Below are positions 34,490 through 42,708 of a stretch of 64,000 bases of DNA, piece after piece. This DNA comes from CAVRXQ01 sp963849105 (GTDB taxonomy: Bacteria; Actinomycetota; Acidimicrobiia; Acidimicrobiales; Bog-793). The notes below the pieces were generated by a model that saw only the letters and a list, made by a program, of their open reading frames with translations, was not told the DNA's origin and searched no databases. The stretch is taken from assembly GCA_963849105.1 (NCBI GenBank), contig CAWKGD010000005.1, positions 62,001-126,000 of the forward strand, in the 5' to 3' direction. Within the stretch, counting starts at the first letter, position 1; every line of letters begins with the position of its first letter. The position numbers were made by a program, and so were the translations under genes.

Positions 34490-35521
34490 ATGCGCCTCGG
34501 GGTGCTCACAGGGGGCGGGGACTGCCCCGGACTGAACGCCGCGATTCGCGCCGTCGTCCGCCGAGCAAATGTCGCGCACGGAGACGACGTCGTCGGCTTC
34601 CGCGACGGCTGGCGCGGAGTCGTTGAGGACGACGCGATGCCCTTGGACGTCGAGGCCTGCCGGGGAATCCTGCCCCGGGGCGGCACCCTCATCGGCACTT
34701 CACGCTTCAACCCGTGCCGGATTGCGGGTGACCCGGAGCGCGCGCTCGAAACGATCGAGCGCCGTGGGATCGACGCCCTTGTCGCGATCGGCGGGGAGGG
34801 CACGCTCGGGGGCGCCCGTGACCTCGCCGCGATCGGCGCGCCGATTGTCGCTGTGCCGAAGACGATCGACAACGACTTGGGCGGCACCGACGTCACGATC
34901 GGCTTCCATACGGCGGTCCAGATCGCGACCGACGCGATCGACCGCCTGCACACGACGGCCGAGTCGCACGACCGGGTGATCGTCTGCGAGGTGATGGGGC
35001 GCAACGCCGGGTGGATCGCCGTCTACGCCGGCCTGGCGGGCGGGGCCGCCGTCGTACTGGCGCCCGAGGAGCCCTTCGACATCACGGCCGTGTGCGACCA
35101 CCTGAAGCGCCGTCACGCCAAGGGCCGCTTCGCATCCGTGGTCGTCGTCGCCGAGGGCGCGAAGCCCGTCGAAGGAACGATTCACCTCCCCCCGCCGGAG
35201 ATCGACGCCTTCGATCACGAACGTCTGGGTGGTATCAGCGCGGTGGTCGCCGCGGAGATCGAGAGCCGCATCGGGCTCGAATCCCGCATGACGATCCTCG
35301 GACACATTCAACGCGGCGGCACGCCGACCGCCTTCGACCGCGTCCTTGCCACCCGCCTCGGCGTCGCCGCCGTCGATCGCGTCCACGACAGGGCCTACGG
35401 CAGGATGGTTGGCCTCCACGGCCAAACGATCCGCTCGGTGACGCTTGGCGAGGCACTCGCTGTCCCAAAGCGTGTGCCGCGCGACCTCCTTGATCGGGTC
35501 GCCGCCATCTTCACCGAGTAA
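34490..35521 (+). CDS. pfkA: 6-phosphofructokinase (ATP- or PPi-dependent not settled)
   Basis: A 343-residue PFK-A family kinase that converts fructose 6-phosphate to the 1,6-bisphosphate. It contains LTGGGDCPGLNAAIRAVV, the donor loop IGGEGTLGGARDL, the catalytic PKTIDNDLGGTDVTIGFHTA and the substrate site CEVMGRNAGWIAVYAGLAGG. The donor loop has Gly after GGE, which favours ATP. The Lys of PKTIDND, however, is the residue usual in PPi-using and mixed-group enzymes, where E. coli has Gly. The donor is therefore open. It lies 50 bases behind galT on the same strand, giving galactose entry into glycolysis. Confidence 0.92.
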   Translation: MRLGVLTGGGDCPGLNAAIRAVVRRANVAHGDDVVGFRDGWRGVVEDDAMPLDVEACRGILPRGGTLIGTSRFNPCRIAGDPERALETIERRGIDALVAIGGEGTLGGARDLAAIGAPIVAVPKTIDNDLGGTDVTIGFHTAVQIATDAIDRLHTTAESHDRVIVCEVMGRNAGWIAVYAGLAGGAAVVLAPEEPFDITAVCDHLKRRHAKGRFASVVVVAEGAKPVEGTIHLPPPEIDAFDHERLGGISAVVAAEIESRIGLESRMTILGHIQRGGTPTAFDRVLATRLGVAAVDRVHDRAYGRMVGLHGQTIRSVTLGEALAVPKRVPRDLLDRVAAIFTE

Positions 35522-35529
35522 TCGGCCAC

Positions 35530-35952
35530 TTGCCCGTCGTGCTCGCACAGCTCGCCAACGCGACGACCGCCGTTCGCCTCTCGCTCCACGTCTTTGCTGC
35601 CGCGGTGTGGGTCGGTGGCCAACTCACCGTTGCGGGTCTGCTGCCGACGGTCCGACGCCTCGGCGAGGACGCTCCGAAAAAACTGGCGCGGGCATTCGCG
35701 CGCATCGAGTGGCCGATGTTCGCGCTGCTCATCGCGACCGGGATCTGGAACGCCGTCGCCGAGAACCCCTCGAAGCAGAACTCCGCCTGGAACGCGGTGC
35801 TCGGCGCGAAGATCGCCGTCGTCGTCATCGCCGGCCTCGCCGCCTACTGGCACGGTCGGGCGCGCACAAGGGCCGGCCTCGCTGCATTCGGTGGGATCGC
35901 CGGGCTGGCCTCCCTGGCCGCCCTCGTCCTCGGGGTGCTGCTCGCCGGCTGA
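35530..35952 (+). CDS. Small CopD-like four-helix membrane protein
   Basis: A 140-residue integral membrane protein with about four hydrophobic helices: VRLSLHVFAAAVWVGGQLTVAG, ARIEWPMFALLIATGIWNAV, NAVLGAKIAVVVIAGLAAYW and a final alanine-rich helix. The pattern HVFAAAVWVGGQ...GIWN...KIAVVVIA resembles the copper-resistance CopD-type domain, with its His-containing first helix. Function in copper handling is not proven. The start is a TTG at 35530 or an in-frame GTG four codons later. It is nine bases behind pfkA. Confidence 0.7.
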   Translation: MPVVLAQLANATTAVRLSLHVFAAAVWVGGQLTVAGLLPTVRRLGEDAPKKLARAFARIEWPMFALLIATGIWNAVAENPSKQNSAWNAVLGAKIAVVVIAGLAAYWHGRARTRAGLAAFGGIAGLASLAALVLGVLLAG

Positions 35953-35960
35953 AAGGCGAC

Positions 35961-36914
35961 TTATTCGGCGGGGATCTGCCCCATTCGGCCGCGTCGGAAG
36001 TCGTCGAAGGCTTGGCGGATCTCCTCTTCGGTGTTCATCACGAACGGCCCGTACCACGCGACCGGCTCACGGATCGGCGCGCCGCCCAACACGAGCAAGT
36101 CGAGCTTCGGGCTGCGCGACTCCTGCGCCGCGTCTGCCCGCACCTCAAGGAAATCGCCCGGTCCGAAGACCGCGAGCTGGCCCATTTCGATCGGTCGTCC
36201 GCCACTGGAGACGCTGCCAGAACCCGACAAGACATAGACAAGCGCGTTGAACTCCCGCGGCCAAGGAACACGCAGCTGCGCACCCGGTTCCAGCGTCGCG
36301 TGCACGAACGCGATCGGGGTATGCGTCTGACCCGGCCCGGCGTTGCCGTCAAGTTCGCCTGCGACAACGCGGACGAGCGCGCCGGCGTCGGGCGAGGTGA
36401 CCAATGCGACGTTGCCGCCACGGATGTCCTGGTACTTCGGCACGATCCACTTGTCCGTTGCAGGCAGGTTCACCCACAGTTGGACGCCATGGAACAAACC
36501 GCCCGAAGCGACGAGTTCTTCAGGGGGCGCCTCGATGTGCAAGATGCCGCTGCCGGCGGTCATCCATTGGGTATCGCCGTTCGTGATCAACCCACCGCCA
36601 CCGTGCGAGTCGCGGTGACGGAACGTCCCGTCGATCATGTAGGTGACGGTTTCAAATCCGCGATGCGGGTGCCACGGCGTTCCCTTCGCTTCGCCCGGCG
36701 CGTACTCGACCTCTCCCATCTGGTCCATATGGACGAAGGGGTCGAGATCGGCACTCGAAACGCCGGCGAAGGCGCGTCGCACCGGGAATCCTTCGCCCTC
36801 GAAGCCGCTCGGAGCGGTGGTGACGGAACGGACAGCGCGCTCGGCCGACGTCGCGACGTCGACCTCCGACAGTCGCGGCAGAACAAGCAGGTCCTCGACG
36901 GTGACCGCTGGCAT
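35961..36914 (-). CDS. Pirin family protein (cupin)
   Basis: A 317-residue bicupin. The pirin metal site is visible in TPWHPHRGFETVTYMIDG and GSGILHIEAPPEE (His-His-His-Glu), preceded by FVHMDQMGEVEYAPGEAKGTP. The carboxy cupin has the usual ALVYVLSGSGSV and AVFGPGDFLEV. Bacterial pirins include quercetinase-type dioxygenases and redox-sensing regulators; the activity here is unknown. The ATG at 36914 has AAGGAG five bases upstream; the frame extends to 37604 but that extension is non-coding in character. Convergent with the CopD-like gene. Confidence 0.93.
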   Translation of the reverse strand: MPAVTVEDLLVLPRLSEVDVATSAERAVRSVTTAPSGFEGEGFPVRRAFAGVSSADLDPFVHMDQMGEVEYAPGEAKGTPWHPHRGFETVTYMIDGTFRHRDSHGGGGLITNGDTQWMTAGSGILHIEAPPEELVASGGLFHGVQLWVNLPATDKWIVPKYQDIRGGNVALVTSPDAGALVRVVAGELDGNAGPGQTHTPIAFVHATLEPGAQLRVPWPREFNALVYVLSGSGSVSSGGRPIEMGQLAVFGPGDFLEVRADAAQESRSPKLDLLVLGGAPIREPVAWYGPFVMNTEEEIRQAFDDFRRGRMGQIPAE

Positions 36915-37099
36915 GGCGTCTCCTTCTGCGCTTCCCCTGGTTCCCGATTCTCGCCGTGAGAAGCGCTCGCGCCTAGCAACGCCTGCAGGGTTGCGGTTCT
37001 TCCCGAACATTGCCGAGCGGGAGGTTGAACGGGAAGCCCTCGCCCGAGGATTGCCGCTACCGCCGTGGAAGCGGTTTCCGCGGCGCGCCCGGGGAGCGA

Positions 37100-37867
37100 A
37101 TGGGAATAACCGAGCCGTCACAGCGGCCACCGACACCGAGTCAGACGGGGCCCGGTCGGCCGGCGGACACCGCTCGGAGTCACCGGCGCGGCGCGCGGCG
37201 ACCGCGGCGCGAGCTCGTGACGTGGGTCGCCCTCGGACTGCTCGTCGCAGTCGCGCTGGCGATCGTCTCGCGGACCACGGCGGCGACCCCGCGAGATTCG
37301 CGACGCGCCGACGACACGAGGCAGTCGCTTCACCACTCGTACGACGTCGAATCGACGCGCGACGCGGCGGCGCGAAACCGCGCGCCGAGGACCGCGGCGG
37401 CGCAAAGGCATCTTCACGACTCGAATTCGGGGACGACAGACCCGCCGGCATCGATCTCGCCGACGACGACGACATCACCCGCCGCGACAACGACAACGAC
37501 AACGACAACGACAATCGAGCCGCCCCGCACGACAACCCCAACCAAGTCCTCGTCGACACGGCAAACGGCGCCCGACCTCCTCCAGTACTCGGGAGCGCTG
37601 ACATATCCCGAGGACGTCGCGACGTCGATTCCCTTCTCGTCGGCTGACGGCATCGCCGCGGCGCGGGTCACATGGTCAGGCGGCGCCGAGCTCGTCGCGT
37701 CCCTGCGCTGTCGCGGCGCCCACGACTCCGCGCCCGGGACACACGGCATCTCGATCTCAATCGACGGATGGCCAGGAGCTTGCGTCGTCGCTGTCGCGCT
37801 CGCGCCGGGGGTTCATGCGAAGGTCGCGTACGCGATCACGGTCCTCTCCCCCACCGCGAGTGGCTAA
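37100..37867 (+). CDS. Single-pass membrane protein with Thr/Pro-rich linker, hypothetical
   Basis: A 255-residue protein. Residues 1-38 are polar and basic, and one helix WVALGLLVAVALAIVS is the membrane anchor. A long low-complexity linker follows, including an SPTTTTSPAATTTTTTTTT stretch. Residues about 165-255 form a small folded part with two Cys (SLRCRGA and GACVV) and many valines, resembling an extracellular beta domain. GGGGAG is just upstream of the ATG. The stop lies two bases before the GTG of the BTAD regulator, so the pair is probably co-expressed. No family is recognised. Confidence 0.6.
   Translation: MGITEPSQRPPTPSQTGPGRPADTARSHRRGARRPRRELVTWVALGLLVAVALAIVSRTTAATPRDSRRADDTRQSLHHSYDVESTRDAAARNRAPRTAAAQRHLHDSNSGTTDPPASISPTTTTSPAATTTTTTTTTIEPPRTTTPTKSSSTRQTAPDLLQYSGALTYPEDVATSIPFSSADGIAAARVTWSGGAELVASLRCRGAHDSAPGTHGISISIDGWPGACVVAVALAPGVHAKVAYAITVLSPTASG
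37485..37514 (+). repeat. Five tandem copies of CGACAA
   Basis: A perfect hexanucleotide tandem repeat inside the Thr-rich linker gene, encoding consecutive threonines. Being a multiple of three, copy-number change would lengthen or shorten the linker without shifting the frame. Confidence 0.85.
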
Positions 37868-37869
37868 GC

Positions 37870-40293
37870 GTGGCGAAGAGCACCGGACATCGCCGTTCGA
37901 CGATCACCGAGGGGGTCACTGCTCTCGCGAAGAGCCTGATCCTCCTTGTCGGCGTCCCGCTCGCTCTCGCGCGACTCTGGTTGGTCTCGCCGCTCCCGGC
38001 GCATCTGCTCAGCACGTCCGGGATCAGTTCGCTTGCGGCGTGGTCTCACGCCGCGATCGTTTTCGTCGGCCTCGTCTGGGGGTTCGCGAGCGTCAGCCTC
38101 CTGCGCGAGATCACCGGCGCGCTGAGGAACGGCGAGATGCCGGGGTCGAACTGGTCGACACGCTGGGCGATTGCAATCGCCGCGCTCGTCGTCACCGCGA
38201 CCGCGTCTCCTGCATTCCTTCCCGGCTCGCGCGTCGTGAACGCGCGCCCGGTGGCAGCAGCTCCGGCGCGTCCCGCCTCATGGACGCCTCGCGATCACGT
38301 CCGCGCGGTCGCGGGCGAATGTCTTCCCGAACTCGCCGAACGGGTCAGCGGGTGCGCGGACGACTGGCCGGAGATCGCGGCGTTGAACTTCGGCGCGTTG
38401 CAGCCGGACGGCGCAAGGATGCTCGACCCGGCGCGCCTACGCGGTGGGTGGCGGCTCAGGGTCTCTTCGCACGCGCGCCGTCGACCCGGATCATCGACGC
38501 GTGCTCCATCAGACGGGGCGGCGCGTCTTTCGGAACTTGCGCTCATCGGACTCGGGGTCGTGACCGTCTGCGCGCTCGCTCGGCGTGTCCGCATCCTGCG
38601 GCGACGCGGCAATGCCACCCGCAGTGGCGGTGAACACCTCCTGCCGCCGCCGTCGCGCATCGCATCGATCGGCGCGGCGATCGAACCGTACGCGACCGCA
38701 CCGATCCTCGACTGGATCGACGTCGCGAATCGCCTCCTCTCTCGCTCGGCCGAAGGTGGCGAGGACGCATTCGATGTTCGCCTCGTGCGCGCCGGACCGG
38801 AGGGCGTCGAGTTCCTCCTCGGACAGCCCCGAGTCGACGTCCCTTGGCCGTTCCGGGCCGAACACGATGGGCGTTGGTGGCGGCTGGACGCGCAGGTCGA
38901 CCTCGAAACGCTGACCGAATCCGCCGATGGCCTGCCTTGGCGATACCCGGCGCTCGTTCCGGTGGGCGACGACGAGTGTTCGTCGTATCTCGTCCCGCTG
39001 CAGCCCGGACGACGACTCGGCATCACCGGCGATCCCGAGCTCGTCGACGCGGCACTTCGCGCCATCGTGACCGGTCTTCGCGTCGTGCCGTGGGCTGAGC
39101 ACTGCGCGGTCGAACTCATCGGTCTTGACGCGCCGTCAGCTGCCGAGCAGTGCTACCAGTTCCAGTCGGGAGGACATGGAGCGCTCACAGCCTTCGCGGA
39201 CAGCGCCGCCCCGCACGCTCGCGTGCCACGCACCGACGTTTCGCCGAGACAGCCCGTCATCGTCATCGCGCGTGACGCGTTGCGAGAAGTGGACGAGGAG
39301 GTCCTCGAGAGAGCCTCGAAGCTCGCGGGCGTCATCATCGCCGGCCGGGACGGCAGCGAGGTCATTCATGTCGACGAGCAAGGCGCCGTTCTCCATCCGT
39401 TCGCCGTGGCGCTTACCGGCATCATCCCGAGCGAGGACCAGACAGCTCTTGTCGACTCGCTCCTCAAAGCGGCGTCACGGCCTGCCGCAATCGTTCCGAT
39501 CCCCGATCGACGCATTCTCGAAGGTGATCTCGGGTCGATCCCCGCCATCGGTGTCGTCGAGTGCCGAGTGCTGCGCGCCCAGCCGGACGTCATCGGTCTT
39601 GCGCAGCGCCCCTACCGTGGCGACGCCGATCGTGTCGTCGAATGCCTCGCGTACGTCGCCCTGCACGGAGGGCGGGTCGACGTTGATGCGATCGCCTCGG
39701 CCCTGTTCGCCCGTTCGGCGGAAGGCCTGCGCCGCGATCGAACCGAGAACACGCTCTCGGCGTTGCGCGCCAGTCTCGGAGAGACCTCGACGGGCCGTCC
39801 GCTCCTCTTCCGCCAAGGCGATGAGGTGTGCATCAGCGACGAGGTGAGCTGCGACTGGCTGCGCGCCGAGCGAGCGATTGCCGCCGCGGGACGGGTGGAA
39901 CCCGGCCGCGCGATCGAGCTTTTGCGCTCGGCTCTCGAACTCGCCGCCGGACCGCCGTGCGATTCAGTGCTCGCCGGTTTCGGATGGCTCCGATCCGAAA
40001 CCATTGCCGGCCGAATCGAAGCAACGCTCGTCGACGGCGCGCACCGGCTGTGCACGCTCGCGCTCGCGGCGAACGACACCGCGCTCGCGCGTTGGGCGGT
40101 CGAAGTCGGCGCTATTTGCGTACCCGAGTCGGAGATCCTCGCCCGCGACCTGATGGCCGTCTGCGACGCCGAGGGCGACCGGGGGGGCGTGCGCTCCGCG
40201 TTCGCCGAGTTGGAAGCGGCGCTCGAACGCCTCGGTCACAACGAGCCATCGGCGGAGACCCGGGCCTTTCTCGAGGCGCTCGAGGGTGACTGA
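37870..40293 (+). CDS. Membrane-anchored LysM/BTAD-domain (SARP-like) regulator
   Basis: An 807-residue protein. Residues 1 to about 120 contain three hydrophobic helices. Residues about 138-200 resemble an actinobacterial LysM-like module (HVRAVAGECLPELAERV, DDWPEIAALNFGALQPDG). A fourth helix is near 217-240 (LSELALIGLGVVTVCALARRV). After a long cytoplasmic region, residues about 575-660 look like the winged helix of SARP regulators (VVECLAYVALHGGRVDVDAIASALF...NTLSALRASLGE). The last 150 residues are a bacterial transcriptional activation domain (DWLRAERAIAAAG, RAIELLRSALELAAGPPCDSV). The start is a GTG two bases past the Thr-rich protein. It may pass an envelope signal directly to transcription. 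Confidence 0.78.
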   Translation: MAKSTGHRRSTITEGVTALAKSLILLVGVPLALARLWLVSPLPAHLLSTSGISSLAAWSHAAIVFVGLVWGFASVSLLREITGALRNGEMPGSNWSTRWAIAIAALVVTATASPAFLPGSRVVNARPVAAAPARPASWTPRDHVRAVAGECLPELAERVSGCADDWPEIAALNFGALQPDGARMLDPARLRGGWRLRVSSHARRRPGSSTRAPSDGAARLSELALIGLGVVTVCALARRVRILRRRGNATRSGGEHLLPPPSRIASIGAAIEPYATAPILDWIDVANRLLSRSAEGGEDAFDVRLVRAGPEGVEFLLGQPRVDVPWPFRAEHDGRWWRLDAQVDLETLTESADGLPWRYPALVPVGDDECSSYLVPLQPGRRLGITGDPELVDAALRAIVTGLRVVPWAEHCAVELIGLDAPSAAEQCYQFQSGGHGALTAFADSAAPHARVPRTDVSPRQPVIVIARDALREVDEEVLERASKLAGVIIAGRDGSEVIHVDEQGAVLHPFAVALTGIIPSEDQTALVDSLLKAASRPAAIVPIPDRRILEGDLGSIPAIGVVECRVLRAQPDVIGLAQRPYRGDADRVVECLAYVALHGGRVDVDAIASALFARSAEGLRRDRTENTLSALRASLGETSTGRPLLFRQGDEVCISDEVSCDWLRAERAIAAAGRVEPGRAIELLRSALELAAGPPCDSVLAGFGWLRSETIAGRIEATLVDGAHRLCTLALAANDTALARWAVEVGAICVPESEILARDLMAVCDAEGDRGGVRSAFAELEAALERLGHNEPSAETRAFLEALEGD

Positions 40294-40366
40294 TCGGTCC
40301 GAGTTGTCGGCCGCGCGGGATCCTGGCACGCTTCCCGTGCTCATAGGCATGTGCTAGGAGGAGGGC

Positions 40367-41485
40367 GTGCGGGTCGGAGTGCCACGCGAGGTCAAGGACA
40401 ACGAATACCGGGTGGCGATGACCCCGGCCGGCGTGCGCGAGCTCGTCTCTTCGGGCCACGAGGTGCGGATCGAACACGGCGCCGGCGAGGGTTCAGCGAT
40501 CCCCGACGACGAGTACCTCGCCGTGGGAGCGAAGATCGCCACCGACGCGGATGCGGTCTGGGGCGAGTCCGATCTCGTCTGCAAGGTGAAAGAACCGATC
40601 GCAGAAGAGTTCCACCGGATGCACGCTGACCTCATCTTGTTCACCTACCTCCACCTGGCGGCTGATCGCGCCTGCACCGATGCGATCCTTTCGAGCCGGA
40701 TGACCGCGATCGCCTACGAGACCGTGCGACTCGCAGACGGCTCGCTCCCCCTCCTCGCGCCGATGAGCGAAGTCGCCGGACGGATGGCGCCGATGGTCGC
40801 TGCGTCGGTCCTCGAGCGACCGTCCGGAGGTCGCGGCGTGCTGATGTCCGGCGTACCGGGGGTGCGCGCGGCGCGCGTCGTGATCATCGGGGCCGGCGTC
40901 GCCGGCTCGAACGCGGCGTCGATCGCCGTCGGGATGCACGCCGACGTGGCGGTCCTTGATCGCGACCTTTACCGCCTGGCGGCGCTCGACCAGCTCTACG
41001 CGGGACGCCTCGAGACCTTGGCGTCGAGCGAACACGCGATCGAACTTGCCTGTTTAGAAGCCGACCTCGTGATCGGCGCGGTGCTCGTCGTCGGGGCGCG
41101 CGCTCCGAAACTCGTCAGCAACGACCTGGTGCGCCAGATGCGCCCGGGCTCTGTCCTCGTCGACATCTCCGTCGATCAGGGCGGCTGTTTCGAGGCAACC
41201 CACCCGACGACGCACTCACACCCGACGTACCGCGTCTTTGACTCGGTCTTCTACTGCGTCGCGAACATGCCCGGCGCGGTCCCCCATACCTCCACCTATG
41301 CGCTCACGAACGCGACGTTGCCTTACACGATGGAGATCGCCAACAACGGTTGGCGCGCCGCAGCAAGCGCCGACGCCGCGCTCGCAGAAGGTGTCAACGC
41401 TATCGACGGACACCTCGTCTCGGCGCCCGTCGCCGAAGCCCACGGGCTCGAATACGAGCCACTGGAGCGGCTTCTTAGCGCATGA
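40367..41485 (+). CDS. ald: Alanine dehydrogenase
   Basis: A 372-residue NAD-dependent enzyme that interconverts alanine with pyruvate and ammonia. It shows MRVGVPREVKDNEYRVAMTP, CKVKEPIAEEF (catalytic Lys region), LFTYLHLAADR (catalytic His), the nucleotide motif VVIIGAGVAGSNAASIAVG and VDISVDQGGCFEATHPTTH. Length matches the family. The GTG at 40367 follows AGGAGGAGGGC. The mycobacterial counterpart supports nitrogen and redox balance; a glutamate dehydrogenase lies about 4 kb downstream. Confidence 0.96.
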   Translation: MRVGVPREVKDNEYRVAMTPAGVRELVSSGHEVRIEHGAGEGSAIPDDEYLAVGAKIATDADAVWGESDLVCKVKEPIAEEFHRMHADLILFTYLHLAADRACTDAILSSRMTAIAYETVRLADGSLPLLAPMSEVAGRMAPMVAASVLERPSGGRGVLMSGVPGVRAARVVIIGAGVAGSNAASIAVGMHADVAVLDRDLYRLAALDQLYAGRLETLASSEHAIELACLEADLVIGAVLVVGARAPKLVSNDLVRQMRPGSVLVDISVDQGGCFEATHPTTHSHPTYRVFDSVFYCVANMPGAVPHTSTYALTNATLPYTMEIANNGWRAAASADAALAEGVNAIDGHLVSAPVAEAHGLEYEPLERLLSA

Positions 41486-41571
41486 ATCGGCATCGTCGGT
41501 TGATGCAACCCCCGAATCCACGCCCGCGATTGCCACCAGGTCACGTTTTCGACCAACTACGTTGACCGCTC

Positions 41572-42705
41572 GTGCCCAGTCATTCCAAAGGTGCTCCGCG
41601 CCGTCGCCAAATGAGTCTTCGTGCCTACTTCCGAGCGATCCGCAAGGGTCGACTCGCCGCCGCCGGGGGTGTCGTCCTCGCCGTCGTGCTGTTGATCGTG
41701 CTGCTCGTCGTGAACAACACATCGACGCCGCCGAAGAAGAAGAGCGCCGGAGGAGGACCCCGCGTCACCCAGCCGCACCTCGCGACCGACGTCTGTCCTC
41801 TGACGGACCTGCCCGCCCCGGGCGGCAAGATTCCCGACCGCGAGCCGATCGCCGTGAAGATCGGCAACGAGCCCGACGGGGCACGCCCACAGAGTGGGCT
41901 CAACGAGGCCGACGTCGTCTACGACACCCCCGCCGAGGGCGGGATCATGCGCTACATCGCCATCTATCAGTGCCAAAACGCGTCGAACATCGGCCCGATC
42001 CGCTCGGTCCGTTGGGTCGACTGGCACATCCTGCAGGAATTTCCACACGCCGTCTTGGCGTTCGTCGGCGGCGTCACCCCGAACCAGCAGACCGTCGCCT
42101 CGCTGCCGTTCATCGACGACGCGAACGAGTTCTTGCACTACGCCGCGTACCACCAGGACACAGCGCGCGTCGCCCCCGACTCGACGTACTCGAGCACGGC
42201 TGCGCTGTGGGCACTCTTCCCGAAGCAGTCCGCCCCACCGCCGATCTTCCGCTATTCGGCCTCGCTTCCAAAAACCGCCAACCCGGCGTCGTCTCTGGCG
42301 ATCAACTTCTCCTACGGCACCGACGTCGTCTGGAAGTGGGACGCCTCGACCGGCCAGTGGGTCCACACCTACTCCGGTCAGACCGACATTGACGCGCTGA
42401 CCGGCAAGCCGGTGACGACGACGAACATTGTCGTCGAGGTCGTCCACTACACCTTCGGCCCCTACATCGAGAGCCCCGGCGGCTCGGGTGACGTCGAGAG
42501 CCAGACTGTCGGTCGTGGCCGCGGCTTCATCTTCCGCAACGGCGCGTACATCCCGGTGATCTGGCACCGACCGTCGCTGAACTCGCCGACGACCTTTGTC
42601 TCGAACACCGGTCAGCCGGTCGGTCTGCAACCCGGACGCACGTGGGTCGAGCTGCTGCTCGACACGACCTACAAACAGTCCGGGGCGTTCACGGTCACGC
42701 CGTAG
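41572..42705 (+). CDS. DUF3048 (YerB-like) membrane-anchored extracellular protein
   Basis: A 377-residue protein anchored by one helix (LAAAGGVVLAVVLLIVLLVV, about residues 29-48) with a long extracellular part. DUF3048 text is clear: CPLTDLPAP, PIAVKIGNEPDGARPQSGLNEADVVYDTPAEGGI, IGPIRSVRWVDWH and the end VIWHRPSLNSPT...QPGRTWVELL. YerB-type proteins are envelope proteins of unknown mechanism. The start is a GTG at 41572; an ATG at 41611 would also work and keep the anchor. Confidence 0.9.
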   Translation: MPSHSKGAPRRRQMSLRAYFRAIRKGRLAAAGGVVLAVVLLIVLLVVNNTSTPPKKKSAGGGPRVTQPHLATDVCPLTDLPAPGGKIPDREPIAVKIGNEPDGARPQSGLNEADVVYDTPAEGGIMRYIAIYQCQNASNIGPIRSVRWVDWHILQEFPHAVLAFVGGVTPNQQTVASLPFIDDANEFLHYAAYHQDTARVAPDSTYSSTAALWALFPKQSAPPPIFRYSASLPKTANPASSLAINFSYGTDVVWKWDASTGQWVHTYSGQTDIDALTGKPVTTTNIVVEVVHYTFGPYIESPGGSGDVESQTVGRGRGFIFRNGAYIPVIWHRPSLNSPTTFVSNTGQPVGLQPGRTWVELLLDTTYKQSGAFTVTP

Positions 42706-42708
42706 CGA

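Noticed and set aside
37485..37514. CRISPR-like or satellite array
   Set aside because: It is a simple in-frame hexamer encoding threonines, without spacers.
35961..37604. 547-codon version of the pirin gene
   Set aside because: The extra amino-terminal part is Arg/Ser-rich noise antisense to the Thr-rich protein; the ATG at 36914 has a good ribosome-binding site and matches the family start.
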